From positions 1 through 64,000 of the forward strand of contig SCRD01000007.1 of NCBI GenBank assembly GCA_004298155.1: a DNA stretch of 64,000 nucleotides, given 5' to 3'. Both the position numbers and the translations under genes were made by a program. Under the pieces are notes generated by a model. The model ran no database searches and was not told where the DNA came from. It saw nothing but the letters and a program-made list of their open reading frames with translations. Positions 18,760 to 28,784 of the stretch are shown in pieces. Within the stretch, counting starts at the first letter, position 1; each line of letters starts with the position of its first letter. This DNA comes from Acidobacteriota bacterium. GTDB taxonomy: Bacteria > Acidobacteriota > Terriglobia > UBA7540.

Positions 18760-18882
18760 GACCAGAGATTAGAGGCCACTGACCAGAGGAAGTTCGATGG
18801 ATTGACGTTAAGGCATAATTGCCTGCCTTCGGCCGCCTAATCGTTAAACCCTTAAGCCCAGATCCTTTTTTTCAAGAGAGTT

Positions 18883-20454
18883 ATGAAAATACCTAAACCA
18901 GTAGTGCTTGTCATACTTGATGGCTGGGGGTATCGTGCCGAGCGCGAGAACAACGCAATTGCCCTGGCCAAGACGCCCAACTACACCGCGCTGCTGAAAG
19001 AATATCCTTCCACGCTGGTCTACACTTCCGGCGAGCGCGTTGGTCTGCCCGAAGGCCTCATGGGTAACTCTGAGGTGGGCCATCTGAACATCGGCGCCGG
19101 GCGCATTGTCTACCAGGACATCACGCGCATCGACGCTGCAATCCGTACCGGCGAATTCTTCAAGAACCCAGCCCTGCTACAGCTTATGGAGGCGGGGCGC
19201 AAGACGCGCCTGCACTTCATGGGGCTGCTCAGCGATGGCGGCGTGCACTCCCACCAGCGACATCTCTATTCGCTGTTGAAGATGGCGCGCGAAAACCGCG
19301 TCAGCGAAGTTTTTGTCCACGTTTTCCTCGACGGACGCGACACGGCGCCCACTAACGGCGCTGGGTATGTCGAGGCGCTGCAAAGGCAGATGCGTGAATA
19401 CAACATCGGCCGCGTTGCCACCATTTCAGGGCGTTACTACGCCATGGACCGTGACAACCGCTGGCAACGCACGCAGCTGGCCTACGACGCCATCGTTAAT
19501 GGCGAGGGCGTGAAGGCCGAGGACCCTGTAGCGGCCATCAAGAACTCCTATAACCAAGGCGTCACCGACGAGTTTGTGGTCCCCATCGTCATTACGGATT
19601 CTCAGGGCCATCCTACGGCTACCATCCGCGGTGACGATGCCGTAATGTTCTTCAATTTCCGCGCCGACCGCGCCCGTCAGATGACCCGTGCGCTCACTCA
19701 GCCTGATCTCCAGGGCTTCCAGCGCCGCGGCTATCCCGAGAAACTGCACTACCTCTCGATGACGCGCTATGACAAGACGTTCACCAATCCTTACGTCTTC
19801 TCGCCCCAATCGCTCACTCACATTCTGGCCGCCGTGATGGCGGATGCGCAGTTGACGAACCTTCGCGTGGCGGAAACGGAAAAATACGCGCACGTCACCT
19901 ACTTTTTTAACGGTGGCGTGGAAAAGGCCTACCCGGGCGAGGACCGCATCCTGGTGCCGTCACCCAAAGTGGCCACCTATGACCTGCAGCCGGAAATGAG
20001 CGCCCGTGGCGTGATGGACACCGTCGTCAAAGCAGTCAACGAAGGCAGCCGGGACGTCATTATCGTCAATTTCGCCAACGCCGACATGGTAGGGCACACT
20101 GGGAAGCTCGAGGCCGCTGTCAAGGCGGTGGAAACCGTCGATGTCTGCCTGGGCGAGGTTTACAAGGCGGTTCGCGCTAAAGGCGGAGCGATGGTTATCA
20201 CGGCGGACCACGGTAACGCCGAATTGATGGTGGATCCCGTGACCGGCGGCCCGCACACAGCCCACACCACCAATCCCGTCCCGCTCATCCTGGTTGCTGA
20301 ACAGGTCCCGCCGAAACTGCGCGAAGGCGGAGCGCTGGCGGACGTCTCTCCCACATTGCTGGGCCTGTTAGGCATTCCGCTGCCCCCTGAAATGACTGGC
20401 CACGACCTGCGCGATGCTGAATTCAAGGGATTGTCGACGCAGCCCGGGCGTTGA
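18883..20454 (+). CDS. gpmI: 2,3-bisphosphoglycerate-independent phosphoglycerate mutase
   Basis: Interconverts 3- and 2-phosphoglycerate using two Mn ions and a phosphoserine intermediate. The 523-residue length is typical. The N-terminal metal site is [10 protein letters not shown], the nucleophile Ser lies in [15 protein letters not shown], and the insertion domain shows [25 protein letters not shown] and [14 protein letters not shown]. The C-terminal metal ligands are in [13 protein letters not shown] and ITADHGNAE. It sits directly after eno; the two successive glycolytic enzymes may share a transcript, although the 123-base gap could hold a second promoter. Confidence 0.97.
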   Translation: MKIPKPVVLVILDGWGYRAERENNAIALAKTPNYTALLKEYPSTLVYTSGERVGLPEGLMGNSEVGHLNIGAGRIVYQDITRIDAAIRTGEFFKNPALLQLMEAGRKTRLHFMGLLSDGGVHSHQRHLYSLLKMARENRVSEVFVHVFLDGRDTAPTNGAGYVEALQRQMREYNIGRVATISGRYYAMDRDNRWQRTQLAYDAIVNGEGVKAEDPVAAIKNSYNQGVTDEFVVPIVITDSQGHPTATIRGDDAVMFFNFRADRARQMTRALTQPDLQGFQRRGYPEKLHYLSMTRYDKTFTNPYVFSPQSLTHILAAVMADAQLTNLRVAETEKYAHVTYFFNGGVEKAYPGEDRILVPSPKVATYDLQPEMSARGVMDTVVKAVNEGSRDVIIVNFANADMVGHTGKLEAAVKAVETVDVCLGEVYKAVRAKGGAMVITADHGNAELMVDPVTGGPHTAHTTNPVPLILVAEQVPPKLREGGALADVSPTLLGLLGIPLPPEMTGHDLRDAEFKGLSTQPGR

Positions 20455-20604
20455 CGTATCTCGGGTGCTGGGTACATCGTGGCGTTTCAGATGGGGTGCG
20501 AAGGACTATCGCAAAGTCTGTGCTCGTCTGACTCTTGGGCGCTTGATATCCAGAACAACCCGGACAATTTATCGAATAGAAGGCCCTGTGTCTATTGAAG
20601 CTGA

Positions 20605-21588
20605 TTACTTTAGCGGGACAGCGTGTTCTCTGACGTATGCTTTGACGCGCGGGTCCATATCGGCGCCTGCCGCGCCTGGTGGAATGTAGTGGAACACTTC
20701 AGCATACTCAACCCCGTACTTCCTGCCCATCTCGCGGTTTTCTCTTAAAACAAATTCCTTGATGTAGTTACGGTCGGCGGTGTCGTCATTGTTGCCGAGT
20801 AAGGGCAGGCGCAGATTTCGCTTGGCCAGACTTGCCCGCAGCCGCGAACCGAGGTGCCCGCCCGGACCTTTCGCCTGGTTCGCTCTGTTCGCGTCCACTT
20901 TCTTATCGATATGAGCGCTGATGTCCACCACGCGGGTGATCTCCGGCCGCCGCGCAAAATAGTATTTGTCCTGGACCTCTTTCGGCTGGAGGCCAGCAGC
21001 GAATTGCTCCGGGTAATCGTGCGCGCGGCCAGCCATCCAGCAGGCTGCTTCTACCGCTCTGGCCACCATGTAATGATCGGGATTCTCTTCGTCGTGCGCC
21101 CAGGGATCCCAGCAGATCACAGTATCAGCCTTGACCAACCGGATAATAAGAATCAGCCGGCAGATCAGTTCGTTCAGCGAAATATCGCCCATGCGATGGT
21201 TGCCGTAATTCAGGTCAAAGTGCCGCTTGCAACCGAGCGCCCGCGTCACCTCCGCAGTATCGCGCTCGTTGCCCAGCACGTTTTCGCCAATTGTTCCCGG
21301 TGTACCGAGTCCCGGCGAATCGCCCATGTCATCATTGGTGGCGCGCACCAGATAACCCGTATATCCCTCTTCGATGAGCTTGGCCACTGTGCCCGCGGCC
21401 ATCAACGGGACATCATCCGAATGCGCCTGGATGGCGATAAGCACTTTTCCTTTGTGCGGCTGGCCCGCAGCGGAGCGTTCAACATACGGTTCCTCTGCCG
21501 CCTGCGGAGGCGATAGCTGCGCTGCTCCTGCCAAAGGCGCCATCGCGCTCCCCACAACCAGATTGCCAAAGAATTTGCGTCGTAACAT
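20605..21588 (-). CDS. Exported PIG-L family deacetylase (LmbE-like)
   Basis: Zinc-dependent N-acetylglucosaminyl deacetylase-like protein of 327 residues. The ATG at 21588 starts an export signal with adjacent arginines (MLRRKFFGNLVVGSAMAPLAGAA) that looks like a Tat signal; the longer frame begins in an unlikely leader. The metal motifs are AHSDDVPLMAAGT (the usual AHPDD, here with Ser for Pro) and HDEENPDHYMVARA (the HPDH-type motif). The LmbE/PIG-L family removes acetyl groups from GlcNAc-containing lipids, mycothiol precursors or oligosaccharides; exported acidobacterial members have unknown substrates. It is convergent with gpmI and divergent from the permease gene. Confidence 0.85.
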   Translation of the reverse strand: MLRRKFFGNLVVGSAMAPLAGAAQLSPPQAAEEPYVERSAAGQPHKGKVLIAIQAHSDDVPLMAAGTVAKLIEEGYTGYLVRATNDDMGDSPGLGTPGTIGENVLGNERDTAEVTRALGCKRHFDLNYGNHRMGDISLNELICRLILIIRLVKADTVICWDPWAHDEENPDHYMVARAVEAACWMAGRAHDYPEQFAAGLQPKEVQDKYYFARRPEITRVVDISAHIDKKVDANRANQAKGPGGHLGSRLRASLAKRNLRLPLLGNNDDTADRNYIKEFVLRENREMGRKYGVEYAEVFHYIPPGAAGADMDPRVKAYVREHAVPLK

Positions 21589-21683
21589 GGGGCCAATTAT
21601 ACTCCCGTCGAGGTAGCCAATTACAAGCGTCTGAATTATTTGACCAATAGGGAACATCCTTCGACATGGATGCCTTCACGAAC

Positions 21684-21712
21684 GGCGCCGTGGAATGTGT
21701 TAACCCGGCGCC
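21684..21712 (+). other. Hairpin just upstream of the permease ribosome site
   Basis: GGCGCCG (21684-21690) and CGGCGCC (21706-21712) form a perfect 7-bp GC stem with a 15-base loop, ending two bases before the GGGAG ribosome site of the permease gene. It could modulate translation, but no known riboswitch is recognised. Confidence 0.35.
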
Positions 21713-21727
21713 TGGGAGATCTTAAAC

Positions 21728-23053
21728 GTGGAATCAAAGGCCGAAGGCGCACGTGAATTGTTCCGCAGCCTCGGGATGCTGGATGCCATCGCGATTATCA
21801 TTGGCATCGTGATCGGGTCCGGCATTTTTGTGCTTCCCAACCTGATTGCCAGAAACCTTCCGTCGAGCAATGCCATCGTCATCACCTGGGTCGGCGCAGG
21901 CGTGCTTTCGCTTTTTGGGGCCCTGGCTTATGCCGAACTAGGGGCGATGATACCCGCCACGGGCGGCCAGTATGTTTATCTGCGCGAAGCTTATGGCCCG
22001 TTGTGCGCATTTGTGTGCGGATGGACCTTCATGCTGGCGGTTTTGTCGGGCGGGAGCGCATGGCTGGCAGTGACGTTTTCCATCTACGCGGGCTATTTCG
22101 TTCCGCTCACTCCGGCCGCAAGCAAGGTGGTTTCGATTGGATTGGTTGCAGTTCTGTCGGCAGTAAATTACCTGGGTGTGAGAGAAGGCGCCTGGGTGCA
22201 GCGCGTTTTCACCGCCTTGAAAATTGCTGCGCTCCTGGTCCTAATCGGAGCGGCGTTTCTGCTTTCCCATCCTGCTGGTGCTGTCAAGGCGCCCGATCAT
22301 CATTCGTTGACAATCGGACACTTCAATGTTGCATTGGCAGCCTGTCTGATGGTGTACAACGGCTGGAGCTACGTCAGCTTTGTAGCGGGAGAAGTGCGAA
22401 ACCCTCAACGGAATCTGCTCCGCGCCCTGGTGATCGGGATGGCCGCAGTCATCGTCCTCTACGTGTTGGCAAATCTGGCCTACCTGAGAGTGATGACCAT
22501 ACCGGAAATCGCGGCGACCGAACGCGTGGGTGCAGACCTGGCAACGCGAACGATGGGCCCCATCGGCGGAACTTTTGTGTCCATTACCGTCCTGCTTTCG
22601 ATTATTGGCGCGGTGAATGGCTGCGTATTGACGGCCGCGCGCCTCCCGTTTGCCCAGGCCAGGGACCGCTTGTTTTTCGCGCGGTTCGGAAAGATCCATC
22701 CCAGGTTTCAGACACCTTCCTCCGCCGTTATGTGGGGAGGAATCTGGACCGCCGCCCTCATCCTAACTGGTTCGTACGAGACGCTATATTCTTACTCGAT
22801 CGTGGCAGCGTGGATCTTCTACACCTTGAGTGTGGCTGCTGTTTTTGTGTTAAGACGAAAACAGCCACAGCGGGAGAGGCCGTACAAGATGTGGGGTTAC
22901 CCGTATACGATGTGCCTCTTTGTGGGTGTATCTGTCTGGTTTGTAGTGGATGCATTCCTGGCGCAACCATGGCCTGCATTCATGGCCTTCGTGATTATCG
23001 CTTCAGGGGTGCTGGCATACTGGATTTGGAGAAAGGTGGCGCCGGTTCAATAG
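21728..23053 (+). CDS. APC-family amino acid permease
   Basis: Polytopic inner-membrane transporter of 441 residues, about 12 predicted membrane helices. The N-terminal signature LGMLDAIAIIIGIVIGSGIF is the substrate-binding unwound helix 1 of the amino acid-polyamine-organocation superfamily (the GSGIF motif), followed by NAIVITWVGAGVLSLFGAL. It resembles the LAT-type or basic amino acid/polyamine antiporter branch; substrate cannot be deduced. GTG start with GGGAG 9 bases upstream. It is convergent with the dienelactone hydrolase gene and not in an evident operon. Confidence 0.88.
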   Translation: MESKAEGARELFRSLGMLDAIAIIIGIVIGSGIFVLPNLIARNLPSSNAIVITWVGAGVLSLFGALAYAELGAMIPATGGQYVYLREAYGPLCAFVCGWTFMLAVLSGGSAWLAVTFSIYAGYFVPLTPAASKVVSIGLVAVLSAVNYLGVREGAWVQRVFTALKIAALLVLIGAAFLLSHPAGAVKAPDHHSLTIGHFNVALAACLMVYNGWSYVSFVAGEVRNPQRNLLRALVIGMAAVIVLYVLANLAYLRVMTIPEIAATERVGADLATRTMGPIGGTFVSITVLLSIIGAVNGCVLTAARLPFAQARDRLFFARFGKIHPRFQTPSSAVMWGGIWTAALILTGSYETLYSYSIVAAWIFYTLSVAAVFVLRRKQPQRERPYKMWGYPYTMCLFVGVSVWFVVDAFLAQPWPAFMAFVIIASGVLAYWIWRKVAPVQ

Positions 23054-23104
23054 AGTTTGTTTCCCCAGGCCGCCTGCGCGGAGGTGGCACTAGAATCAGC
23101 CACT

Positions 23105-23908
23105 TCAATGCCCGCCCATGAGGATGTTCTTCCAGCGAGCCCACGCCTCGTCACGAGCTTTCTGGTTGCCCGGGTTCGCGTCCGGCGCTTCGCCCGCGCG
23201 CATAAAGCCGTGGCCTGCCCCTTCGTAGCTCACAGGTTCGTAGACTTTTCCGGCGGCTCTCATGTTTTCACGCGCGGTCGGAATGGTGGCTCCGATCCGT
23301 TCATCATTTCCCCCATAAAATCCGTACACCGGAGCATTGATGCGCGCCATGGCGTCGGCGGATGGCGGTGGTCCGTAGAAGACAAAGACGCCGGAAAGGT
23401 CGGAGCGGTTGGTGGCAAATCGGAAACTTTGGCCGCCGCCCCAGCAAAATCCGGCTACGTAGAGCTTGCCGTTGGCGGAGGGGATCTTGAGTGCGTAATC
23501 GGCGACGGCGTTCAGGTCCGCAGTAATCTGGTCAGGATTGAGGTGGCTGACCGCCTCGACCGCTTTACCCTGAGGAAAGTCGGAACTTCGGCCGCCGTTC
23601 GGAGCCGTGCCGGAAAGCAGGTCGGGAGCTACCGCAATGTAACCGGCTTCAGCGACCTGATCGGCGAGATCCTGTACCCAATCCGTCATGCCGAAGATTT
23701 CGTGAATAATCAGAACCACGGGCCGCTTGTCGCTGACCTCGGGGTAGACCACAAACGTTTCCACGCTGCGGCCATCGTGCTTCACGGCCACCCACTCGCG
23801 GTGCCGCGGAGATTTATCTACCTTTTCCCGCGCCCAATCCTGTGCTGAAAGGATAGACGCGCAAAGGAGCACGAGGACCAGGTTGAGAACTAGAAGCCTG
23901 CCTTTCAT
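23105..23908 (-). CDS. Exported dienelactone hydrolase family protein
   Basis: Alpha/beta-hydrolase of 267 residues with a Sec signal peptide (residues 1-22, MKGRLLVLNLVLVLLCASIL). The ATG at 23908 is chosen for this signal and for AAGGGGGGAATT just upstream. The dienelactone hydrolase triad is visible: nucleophile Cys in GFCWGGGQSF, Asp in YGGNDERI and His in GAGHGFMR, plus the conserved HEIFG loop. Classical enzymes open dienelactones in chloroaromatic degradation; exported homologs act on unknown esters. Confidence 0.85.
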   Translation of the reverse strand: MKGRLLVLNLVLVLLCASILSAQDWAREKVDKSPRHREWVAVKHDGRSVETFVVYPEVSDKRPVVLIIHEIFGMTDWVQDLADQVAEAGYIAVAPDLLSGTAPNGGRSSDFPQGKAVEAVSHLNPDQITADLNAVADYALKIPSANGKLYVAGFCWGGGQSFRFATNRSDLSGVFVFYGPPPSADAMARINAPVYGFYGGNDERIGATIPTARENMRAAGKVYEPVSYEGAGHGFMRAGEAPDANPGNQKARDEAWARWKNILMGGH

Positions 23909-24370
23909 AATTCCCCCCTTCACGCGTGGTGACCGCCGATGGCTGTTTTTTAAACGCCCCAGGTATAGGAGGCCATCATAAGCGAAGGGTAGGAGGGCTG
24001 GCAAGGACCGCGTGAGGACCATGACAGCCTTGTCTGAAGATAATAGCCGCGGTCCTTGAATCGCTGACCGTGTGCTTTTCCCTTATCAAAAGTCTCTCGC
24101 TTCGTGAGGTCGCAGGCACTACAAGACGAGTTTCTATGCTATCAAGGTAGAAACCCCATTATATGCGGAGGTCCGGCTACCTGGACACATGACACTTTCA
24201 CCGTGAAGGCACCACCCGCGGACGCGTGGCATAATGCGCCTTGGATGCTCTGCCCGCGAGTAAAAGAAAGATCAGGCGGCTGAGGTTGTTTATTGTGGAT
24301 AGCCGGTGTGCGGGTCCTGCTGAAGCTGGATCCTCCTATGATGGCATCTGCGAGCACTTGGAGGGAAACG
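23909..24370. other. Intergenic region of about 0.46 kb
   Basis: No open frame here has a ribosome site or recognisable features. It contains the upstream regions of the divergent dienelactone hydrolase and small membrane protein genes and a short TTCAC/GTGAA palindrome near 24198. No RNA gene recognised. Confidence 0.4.
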
Positions 24371-24670
24371 ATGAGCCGCAAAGCGTGGTTGATCTTCCTG
24401 AGCGTGCAGGCGATCGGCATAACTTTTTCGTGGGCGGCCGATTACACTCTGGGCCCCAGCCCTCTTACCTCAGGAATTGGGGTCGGCTTCCTGGTGGTCG
24501 GGAACCTGTTGCTGCTCCCCGGCGGGCTGCTCGCCGCGTTCGCTGTCCAAAGAGTGCTTCTCTACAGCGGCCTCAGTAACAGTCAGCTGTCACTTACGGG
24601 GGTCGTTGCTGCCATTGCGATCAATCTGGGGATTTGGCTTCTATTCGCAAAGCTCCACAGGTCTGCATGA
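24371..24670 (+). CDS. Small integral membrane protein (99 aa)
   Basis: Short hypothetical membrane protein. The ATG at 24371 follows GGAGGG by 5 bases, which decides this start over an upstream in-frame ATG at 24293. Three hydrophobic segments are visible: about residues 5-22, 33-60 and 75-94 (LTGVVAAIAINLGIWLLFAK), ending with a basic tail. No motif or Cys pattern is recognised. It stands alone, convergent with the hydroxylase gene. Function unknown. Confidence 0.65.
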   Translation: MSRKAWLIFLSVQAIGITFSWAADYTLGPSPLTSGIGVGFLVVGNLLLLPGGLLAAFAVQRVLLYSGLSNSQLSLTGVVAAIAINLGIWLLFAKLHRSA

Positions 24671-24749
24671 GTGCGCGGGACGCGCTTTCCGCAGCTTTTG
24701 AAATTTCAGATTCGGGATTGCAGGGTTGGCAATGCCGCCCACCGCAGAC

Positions 24750-25397
24750 CTATGTTACCTTCTTCCTTTGGCACCGGATCCAGATGAGGAGCCGGTTAGC
24801 TAGAGAAAGGGGAAAGGCGGTCGGGCGCCTGAAATTGACAAAAAGCACCACGCGGTAGGAATCCGCGTCGTTCCAGACCTCATGCTCGTGGCTGTCGTCA
24901 AAGATCAGACTTTTCCCTTCCTGCCAGTGCCGGATGTCATTTCCCACCCGAATCCTGCAGCTGTGTTCAGGCTTGGGGACCAGCAAACCCAGGTGATACC
25001 GCAGCACGCCTTTGTAAGCGCCCCGGTGCGGAGGAATGTATTTTCCAGGAGCCAGGATCGAAAACATGGCCGTGTTCATCCCTGGAATCTTCTTAAGAAT
25101 TCGCACGGTCTCCGGGCAGCGGGCGCAGTTTTCTTTTTCAACGTGACCGAACTGGTAGAGGAAGAATGTCTTCCAGCGGTCGTCCTGGGTAATGCGCCTC
25201 TGGATGGGGGAGTAATCCTGAAAGTTCGGGATTTCGTCCCTGCGGAGCATCAGCTCGTCGAGTTCTTTTCGTATAGTCTTCCATTCCGCTTCAACGGCAG
25301 GCACCCAGGGAAACTCTTGTGGCTCAAAAAACGTTCGCTCAGCGTCGCGGTAGAACAGAAAGTTTTCCGCAGCGTTCTTCACCATTTCCTTGATCAT
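24750..25397 (-). CDS. Aspartyl/asparaginyl beta-hydroxylase family dioxygenase
   Basis: Non-heme Fe(II)/2-oxoglutarate-dependent oxygenase of 215 residues. The iron and cosubstrate residues are in PPHRGAYKGVLRYHLGL (first His of the HxG pair and second conserved His) and in the C-terminal segment FDDSHEHEVWND...RVVLFVNFRRP, which supplies the third His and the 2-oxoglutarate-binding Arg. The family includes AspH and the lipid A hydroxylase LpxO; the hydrophobic, Arg/Lys-rich C-terminus may associate with the membrane as in LpxO. The ATG at 25397 follows a G-rich ribosome-like stretch; a GTG at 25406 is an alternative. Substrate not determinable. Confidence 0.85.
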   Translation of the reverse strand: MIKEMVKNAAENFLFYRDAERTFFEPQEFPWVPAVEAEWKTIRKELDELMLRRDEIPNFQDYSPIQRRITQDDRWKTFFLYQFGHVEKENCARCPETVRILKKIPGMNTAMFSILAPGKYIPPHRGAYKGVLRYHLGLLVPKPEHSCRIRVGNDIRHWQEGKSLIFDDSHEHEVWNDADSYRVVLFVNFRRPTAFPLSLANRLLIWIRCQRKKVT

Positions 25398-25406
25398 CAG
25401 CCCCAC

Positions 25407-26564
25407 CCCCTGTCTGCAGTTAGTAATAAACTGGCAGGCTCCCAGATGATGCCCTTGCAGTTTTGCTCGGAATCGGGCATCTCATACAAACGTGCACAGT
25501 GCGCGTGGCCGCCCTACCGCAGTCGCCGCGCACCGGCACATGTCCACCTTCTAATTTGTGACTTTAAGCACTTCGCCTGCCAAAAGAGGAGCTACGAATA
25601 ATTTCGGGATTCAATTCAAGATCAGTCCGAAGATTGACAAAGTCCCTTTCAGTTCAGTGGGTTATGGAAATGAGCCTGTGGCCCGACCTTCCCCGGCAGG
25701 GGCCTCTGCCTTCAGCTCGTAGGCTTCCATTGTGCAACTTATTTCCGGCTCCAAAACCCGGAGGCAACATTCCCTTCACCCTCCTGGCCTGCCACAGATG
25801 TCGGCTGCCACTCGACCCCACTGCCCACAAGCAGTGTGGCGCGCATTCTTTTCAGCATGTTAAGCTCTGGGTCGGAAATCCTCTGGCTCGAAGAGCGAAC
25901 TACTTCGCGGCCGCAACCTGTGGTTCGGGTGCGCAACTTCTTTCCGGCCTGCGGAATGCGGCGGTTCCATGCTTTTCATACTCTGGAGTTCTGCGTACTG
26001 CCGATGTGTCCGCGAGGCTGTATATCGGCACCCCGGCGTCTCGTCACAACCGCTTGAATCCACACACTTCCCAGAATTTTCCCCTGGTCCAGATTCCGTC
26101 GCTGGCGTTGGCTGGGAGTGGAAATTCCGCTTGGAAGCGCCAGCAAGCAGGCATAGCCGCTAGGTGGGCGTTATGGAGAACCGCATAGGCGAACATTAAA
26201 GCCCAATGGGCAACGGGCGAGTCCATCCATCGCAGCGGAATTTTTTGATTCGGTCCTCCGGGCTGCCTAAAGCCTCCGCAAGCATCCCAGAGCCGGGCGC
26301 TTTCCGCCATGGCTGCACGCGGTTCGATCCCGTGCTGACGGGCGTGACAATGAGGAGGCGATAATCAAAAGGATTCTTCATCGGGCAAATCATGCCGAAA
26401 TAGGGGACCGGAGCGGACATAGCCCGACGATTCTACCTCCGCGCGCCGATGGCCTTGCTCTCCCCCCAGCAAGGCCATTATCTCCTTCCTCCTCTTTTCA
26501 CTCACACACTCCAACTCCACACGGGGATACGATGTGAGTAGGCTGTACCACAGCTTTGTCGCTT
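25407..26564. other. Gene-poor region of about 1.2 kb
   Basis: Many open frames overlap on both strands, but their products look like random translation: rich in Arg, Pro, Ser and Trp, with no domains. The best small candidate is a 37-codon minus-strand frame, 26365-26478, whose ATG follows AGGAGGAAGGAG closely; its product is polar and unrecognised. In adjacent minus frames (down to about 26000) short stretches could be the remains of a decayed gene. Mobile-element ends, tRNAs and palindromic repeats were looked for and not found. Confidence 0.45.
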
Positions 26565-26593
26565 TTGACACCATATTTCGCGTGTGCGATAAT
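26565..26593 (+). promoter_or_regulatory. Consensus promoter of the TPR gene
   Basis: TTGACA (26565-26570), 17 bases, GATAAT (26588-26593), with a TG extension before the -10. Transcription would begin near 26600, which excludes the ATG at 26556 and supports translation from 26628. Confidence 0.75.
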
Positions 26594-26627
26594 CCGGGAG
26601 ATAGTGCTAATAGGGCGAAGTACGGAA

Positions 26628-28715
26628 ATGACAACAAGAAGAGTAAGATATGGCGCGGCGACAATCTGCCTTTTAATGTTTGTGTTGGCGGCTCTCGCCC
26701 GCGCACAGGCGCCGGCGCAGAATAAGGCTGACAACTCTGCGAGGCAAGCCGCGGAAAGCCAGGACCATGCAGCAGCTTACTACCATTACATGCTAGCTCA
26801 ACGGTACAAGGACCTGGCTGGCATTTACAACCGCAGCGATTACGTTGATCGCGCGATCACCGAATATCAGAAGGCCATCGCTGCGGACCCCGGTTCGCTT
26901 TTCCTTCGAGTGCAGCTTGGCGAGCTTTATTGGCGCGTCAGCCGCATTGAGGATGCTGTCAATGAAGTCCAGAGCGTGTTGAAAGACAATCCAGACGATG
27001 TCCAGGCCCACCGTTTGCTCGCCCGCATCTATTTCAGTTCTATGGGGGATTCCAATTCGGGTTCGGGCACTCCCGGCATGCTTGAAAAGACCATTGCCGA
27101 ATTTGAGGCTGTGCATCGGCTTGACCCGGACGACGCCGACTCGGCCCTGATGCTGGGGAGGCTTTATAAGGCTGACAATCAACCGAAGAAAGCAGAAGCC
27201 CTGTTTGAGAAGGTGCTTTCAGACAATCCGGATTCGCGCAATGTGCTGGTCAACCTGACCCAACTTTATTTTGACCAGGGCGACTATGACAAGATTATCT
27301 CCCTGCTTGAGAATGTTCCTGACAGCCGCATGGACCCTGCGTTGCTCTACCTGTTGGGAAGTTCGTATGCCCAAACCCGTGATCTGAAGAAAGCTGAGGA
27401 TGTTTTCAAGAAGGCCCTGGACAGGGAGCCTGACAGTGAAGATATCCGTCGCGCTTACGCGGAATCGTTGATGGCTGAAGGCAAGACGGAAGAGGCGCGG
27501 TCGCAACTCCAGGAAATCGTCAAGTCTGATCCACAATCTCCCATGTCTTACGTCCGGCTGGCCCAGCTTGACCGGCAGATGGGGAATTTTGAAGATGCGC
27601 GGAAAGAACTGGAACAGGCGCGCGGTTTGGCCCCCGACAATCTTGAAATTCCTTATCAGCAAGCGGTGCTGGAAGACACGCTCGGAAACGAAACCAAGGC
27701 AATCAGCCTGCTGCAGGAAGTGCTCAAAAAAACCGAAAAGCCGGACGGTAAGTACAACCCGGCGGAAGCTAATAATCGTGCCATCTATCTGCAACGCATG
27801 GGCACCATCTATCGCTCCCAGGAAGACTACGATAAAGCCATTGAGACTTACCAGGGCATTGTGGCTTTGGGCGGCGACCAGGCCCCGCGAGGCGAGGCCC
27901 TGATTGTTGAGACCCTGCAGTTGGACCAGAAGAACCATAAGGCCATGCAGGCGGCCGAAACTGCTCTCAAGAAGTATCCGAAGAACCGCGAGCTCCTGAT
28001 GCAACGCGCTTCACTGCTGGGACAGGAAGGGCATCGGGATGAAGCCGTCGCCCAGCTCGAAAACATGCTGACGGGCAACGCTGATGATCGCGACATCTAT
28101 CTGTCAATTGCGCAAATCTATTCCCAGGCTAAAACTTATGCCAAGGCCGAAGAGGTTATCCAGAAGGCCCTGGCACTCAGCAACAATCCCGATGATCAGG
28201 AATATGCGCGGTTTCTGCTGGGCTCTGTTTATGAACGTGAAAAGAGGTTCGATCTGGCTGAGGAGCAGTTCAGGAAGGTCCTCGATGCCGACCCGCTGAA
28301 CGACGCCGCGGCGAACTACCTCGGTTACATGCTGGCGGACCGTGGTGTGCGCCTCGATGAGTCGGTGAAATACATTAAGGACGCCCTCAGAATCGAGCCT
28401 AATAATGGCGCCTATCTGGACAGCCTGGGATGGGCCTATCACAAGATGAACCGCAATGACATGGCGCAGAGCCCTCTTGAAAAAGCCGTTAAGCTGATTC
28501 CTAATGATCCCACGATACGCGAGCACCTGGGGTACGTCTATCTTGCCCTCGGCGAGAAAGCTAAAGCCCTCCAGGAATGGGAGCATGCTCTGAAATTTCA
28601 ACGCAGGGGTGTGTCAGGCGATTTTGGCGCGCAGCAGGCTGCTAAACTCCGCAAACAGGTCAACAACCTGAAGCACGAGATTGGCCAGCCGGAAGCTGCC
28701 GTGGGACAAAATTAG
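26628..28715 (+). CDS. Exported TPR-repeat protein
   Basis: Protein of 695 residues with a signal peptide (about 1-27, ending ALARAQ) and then tetratricopeptide repeats along almost its full length. At least a dozen TPR-like units are visible through the spaced pattern A..LG..Y....D...A...F...L...P (for example AAANYLGYMLADRGVRLDES and YLDSLGWAYHKMNRNDMAQS). TPR arrays are protein-binding scaffolds; large exported ones in Acidobacteria are presumed to organise envelope complexes. The start is fixed by the promoter at 26565-26593. It is followed 69 bases later by ispE, without an obvious functional link. Confidence 0.85.
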   Translation: MTTRRVRYGAATICLLMFVLAALARAQAPAQNKADNSARQAAESQDHAAAYYHYMLAQRYKDLAGIYNRSDYVDRAITEYQKAIAADPGSLFLRVQLGELYWRVSRIEDAVNEVQSVLKDNPDDVQAHRLLARIYFSSMGDSNSGSGTPGMLEKTIAEFEAVHRLDPDDADSALMLGRLYKADNQPKKAEALFEKVLSDNPDSRNVLVNLTQLYFDQGDYDKIISLLENVPDSRMDPALLYLLGSSYAQTRDLKKAEDVFKKALDREPDSEDIRRAYAESLMAEGKTEEARSQLQEIVKSDPQSPMSYVRLAQLDRQMGNFEDARKELEQARGLAPDNLEIPYQQAVLEDTLGNETKAISLLQEVLKKTEKPDGKYNPAEANNRAIYLQRMGTIYRSQEDYDKAIETYQGIVALGGDQAPRGEALIVETLQLDQKNHKAMQAAETALKKYPKNRELLMQRASLLGQEGHRDEAVAQLENMLTGNADDRDIYLSIAQIYSQAKTYAKAEEVIQKALALSNNPDDQEYARFLLGSVYEREKRFDLAEEQFRKVLDADPLNDAAANYLGYMLADRGVRLDESVKYIKDALRIEPNNGAYLDSLGWAYHKMNRNDMAQSPLEKAVKLIPNDPTIREHLGYVYLALGEKAKALQEWEHALKFQRRGVSGDFGAQQAAKLRKQVNNLKHEIGQPEAAVGQN

Positions 28716-28784
28716 CGCTGTCACCCAGCTTGCTGCGTTGGCCTTCTCAGTCATCCAAAACCAAACACCGTCCTGCGGCATCCC

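Noticed and set aside
25634-26188. 184-codon plus-strand frame in the gene-poor gap
   Set aside because: Composition is atypical (many Pro, Arg, Trp, Cys), no ribosome site, no domain, and several other frames overlap it equally.
26309-26335. tRNA T-arm-like sequence (CGCGG-TTCGATC-CCGTG)
   Set aside because: Upstream sequence offers no anticodon arm and no acceptor strand pairing with the downstream bases; treated as chance or at most a tRNA relic.
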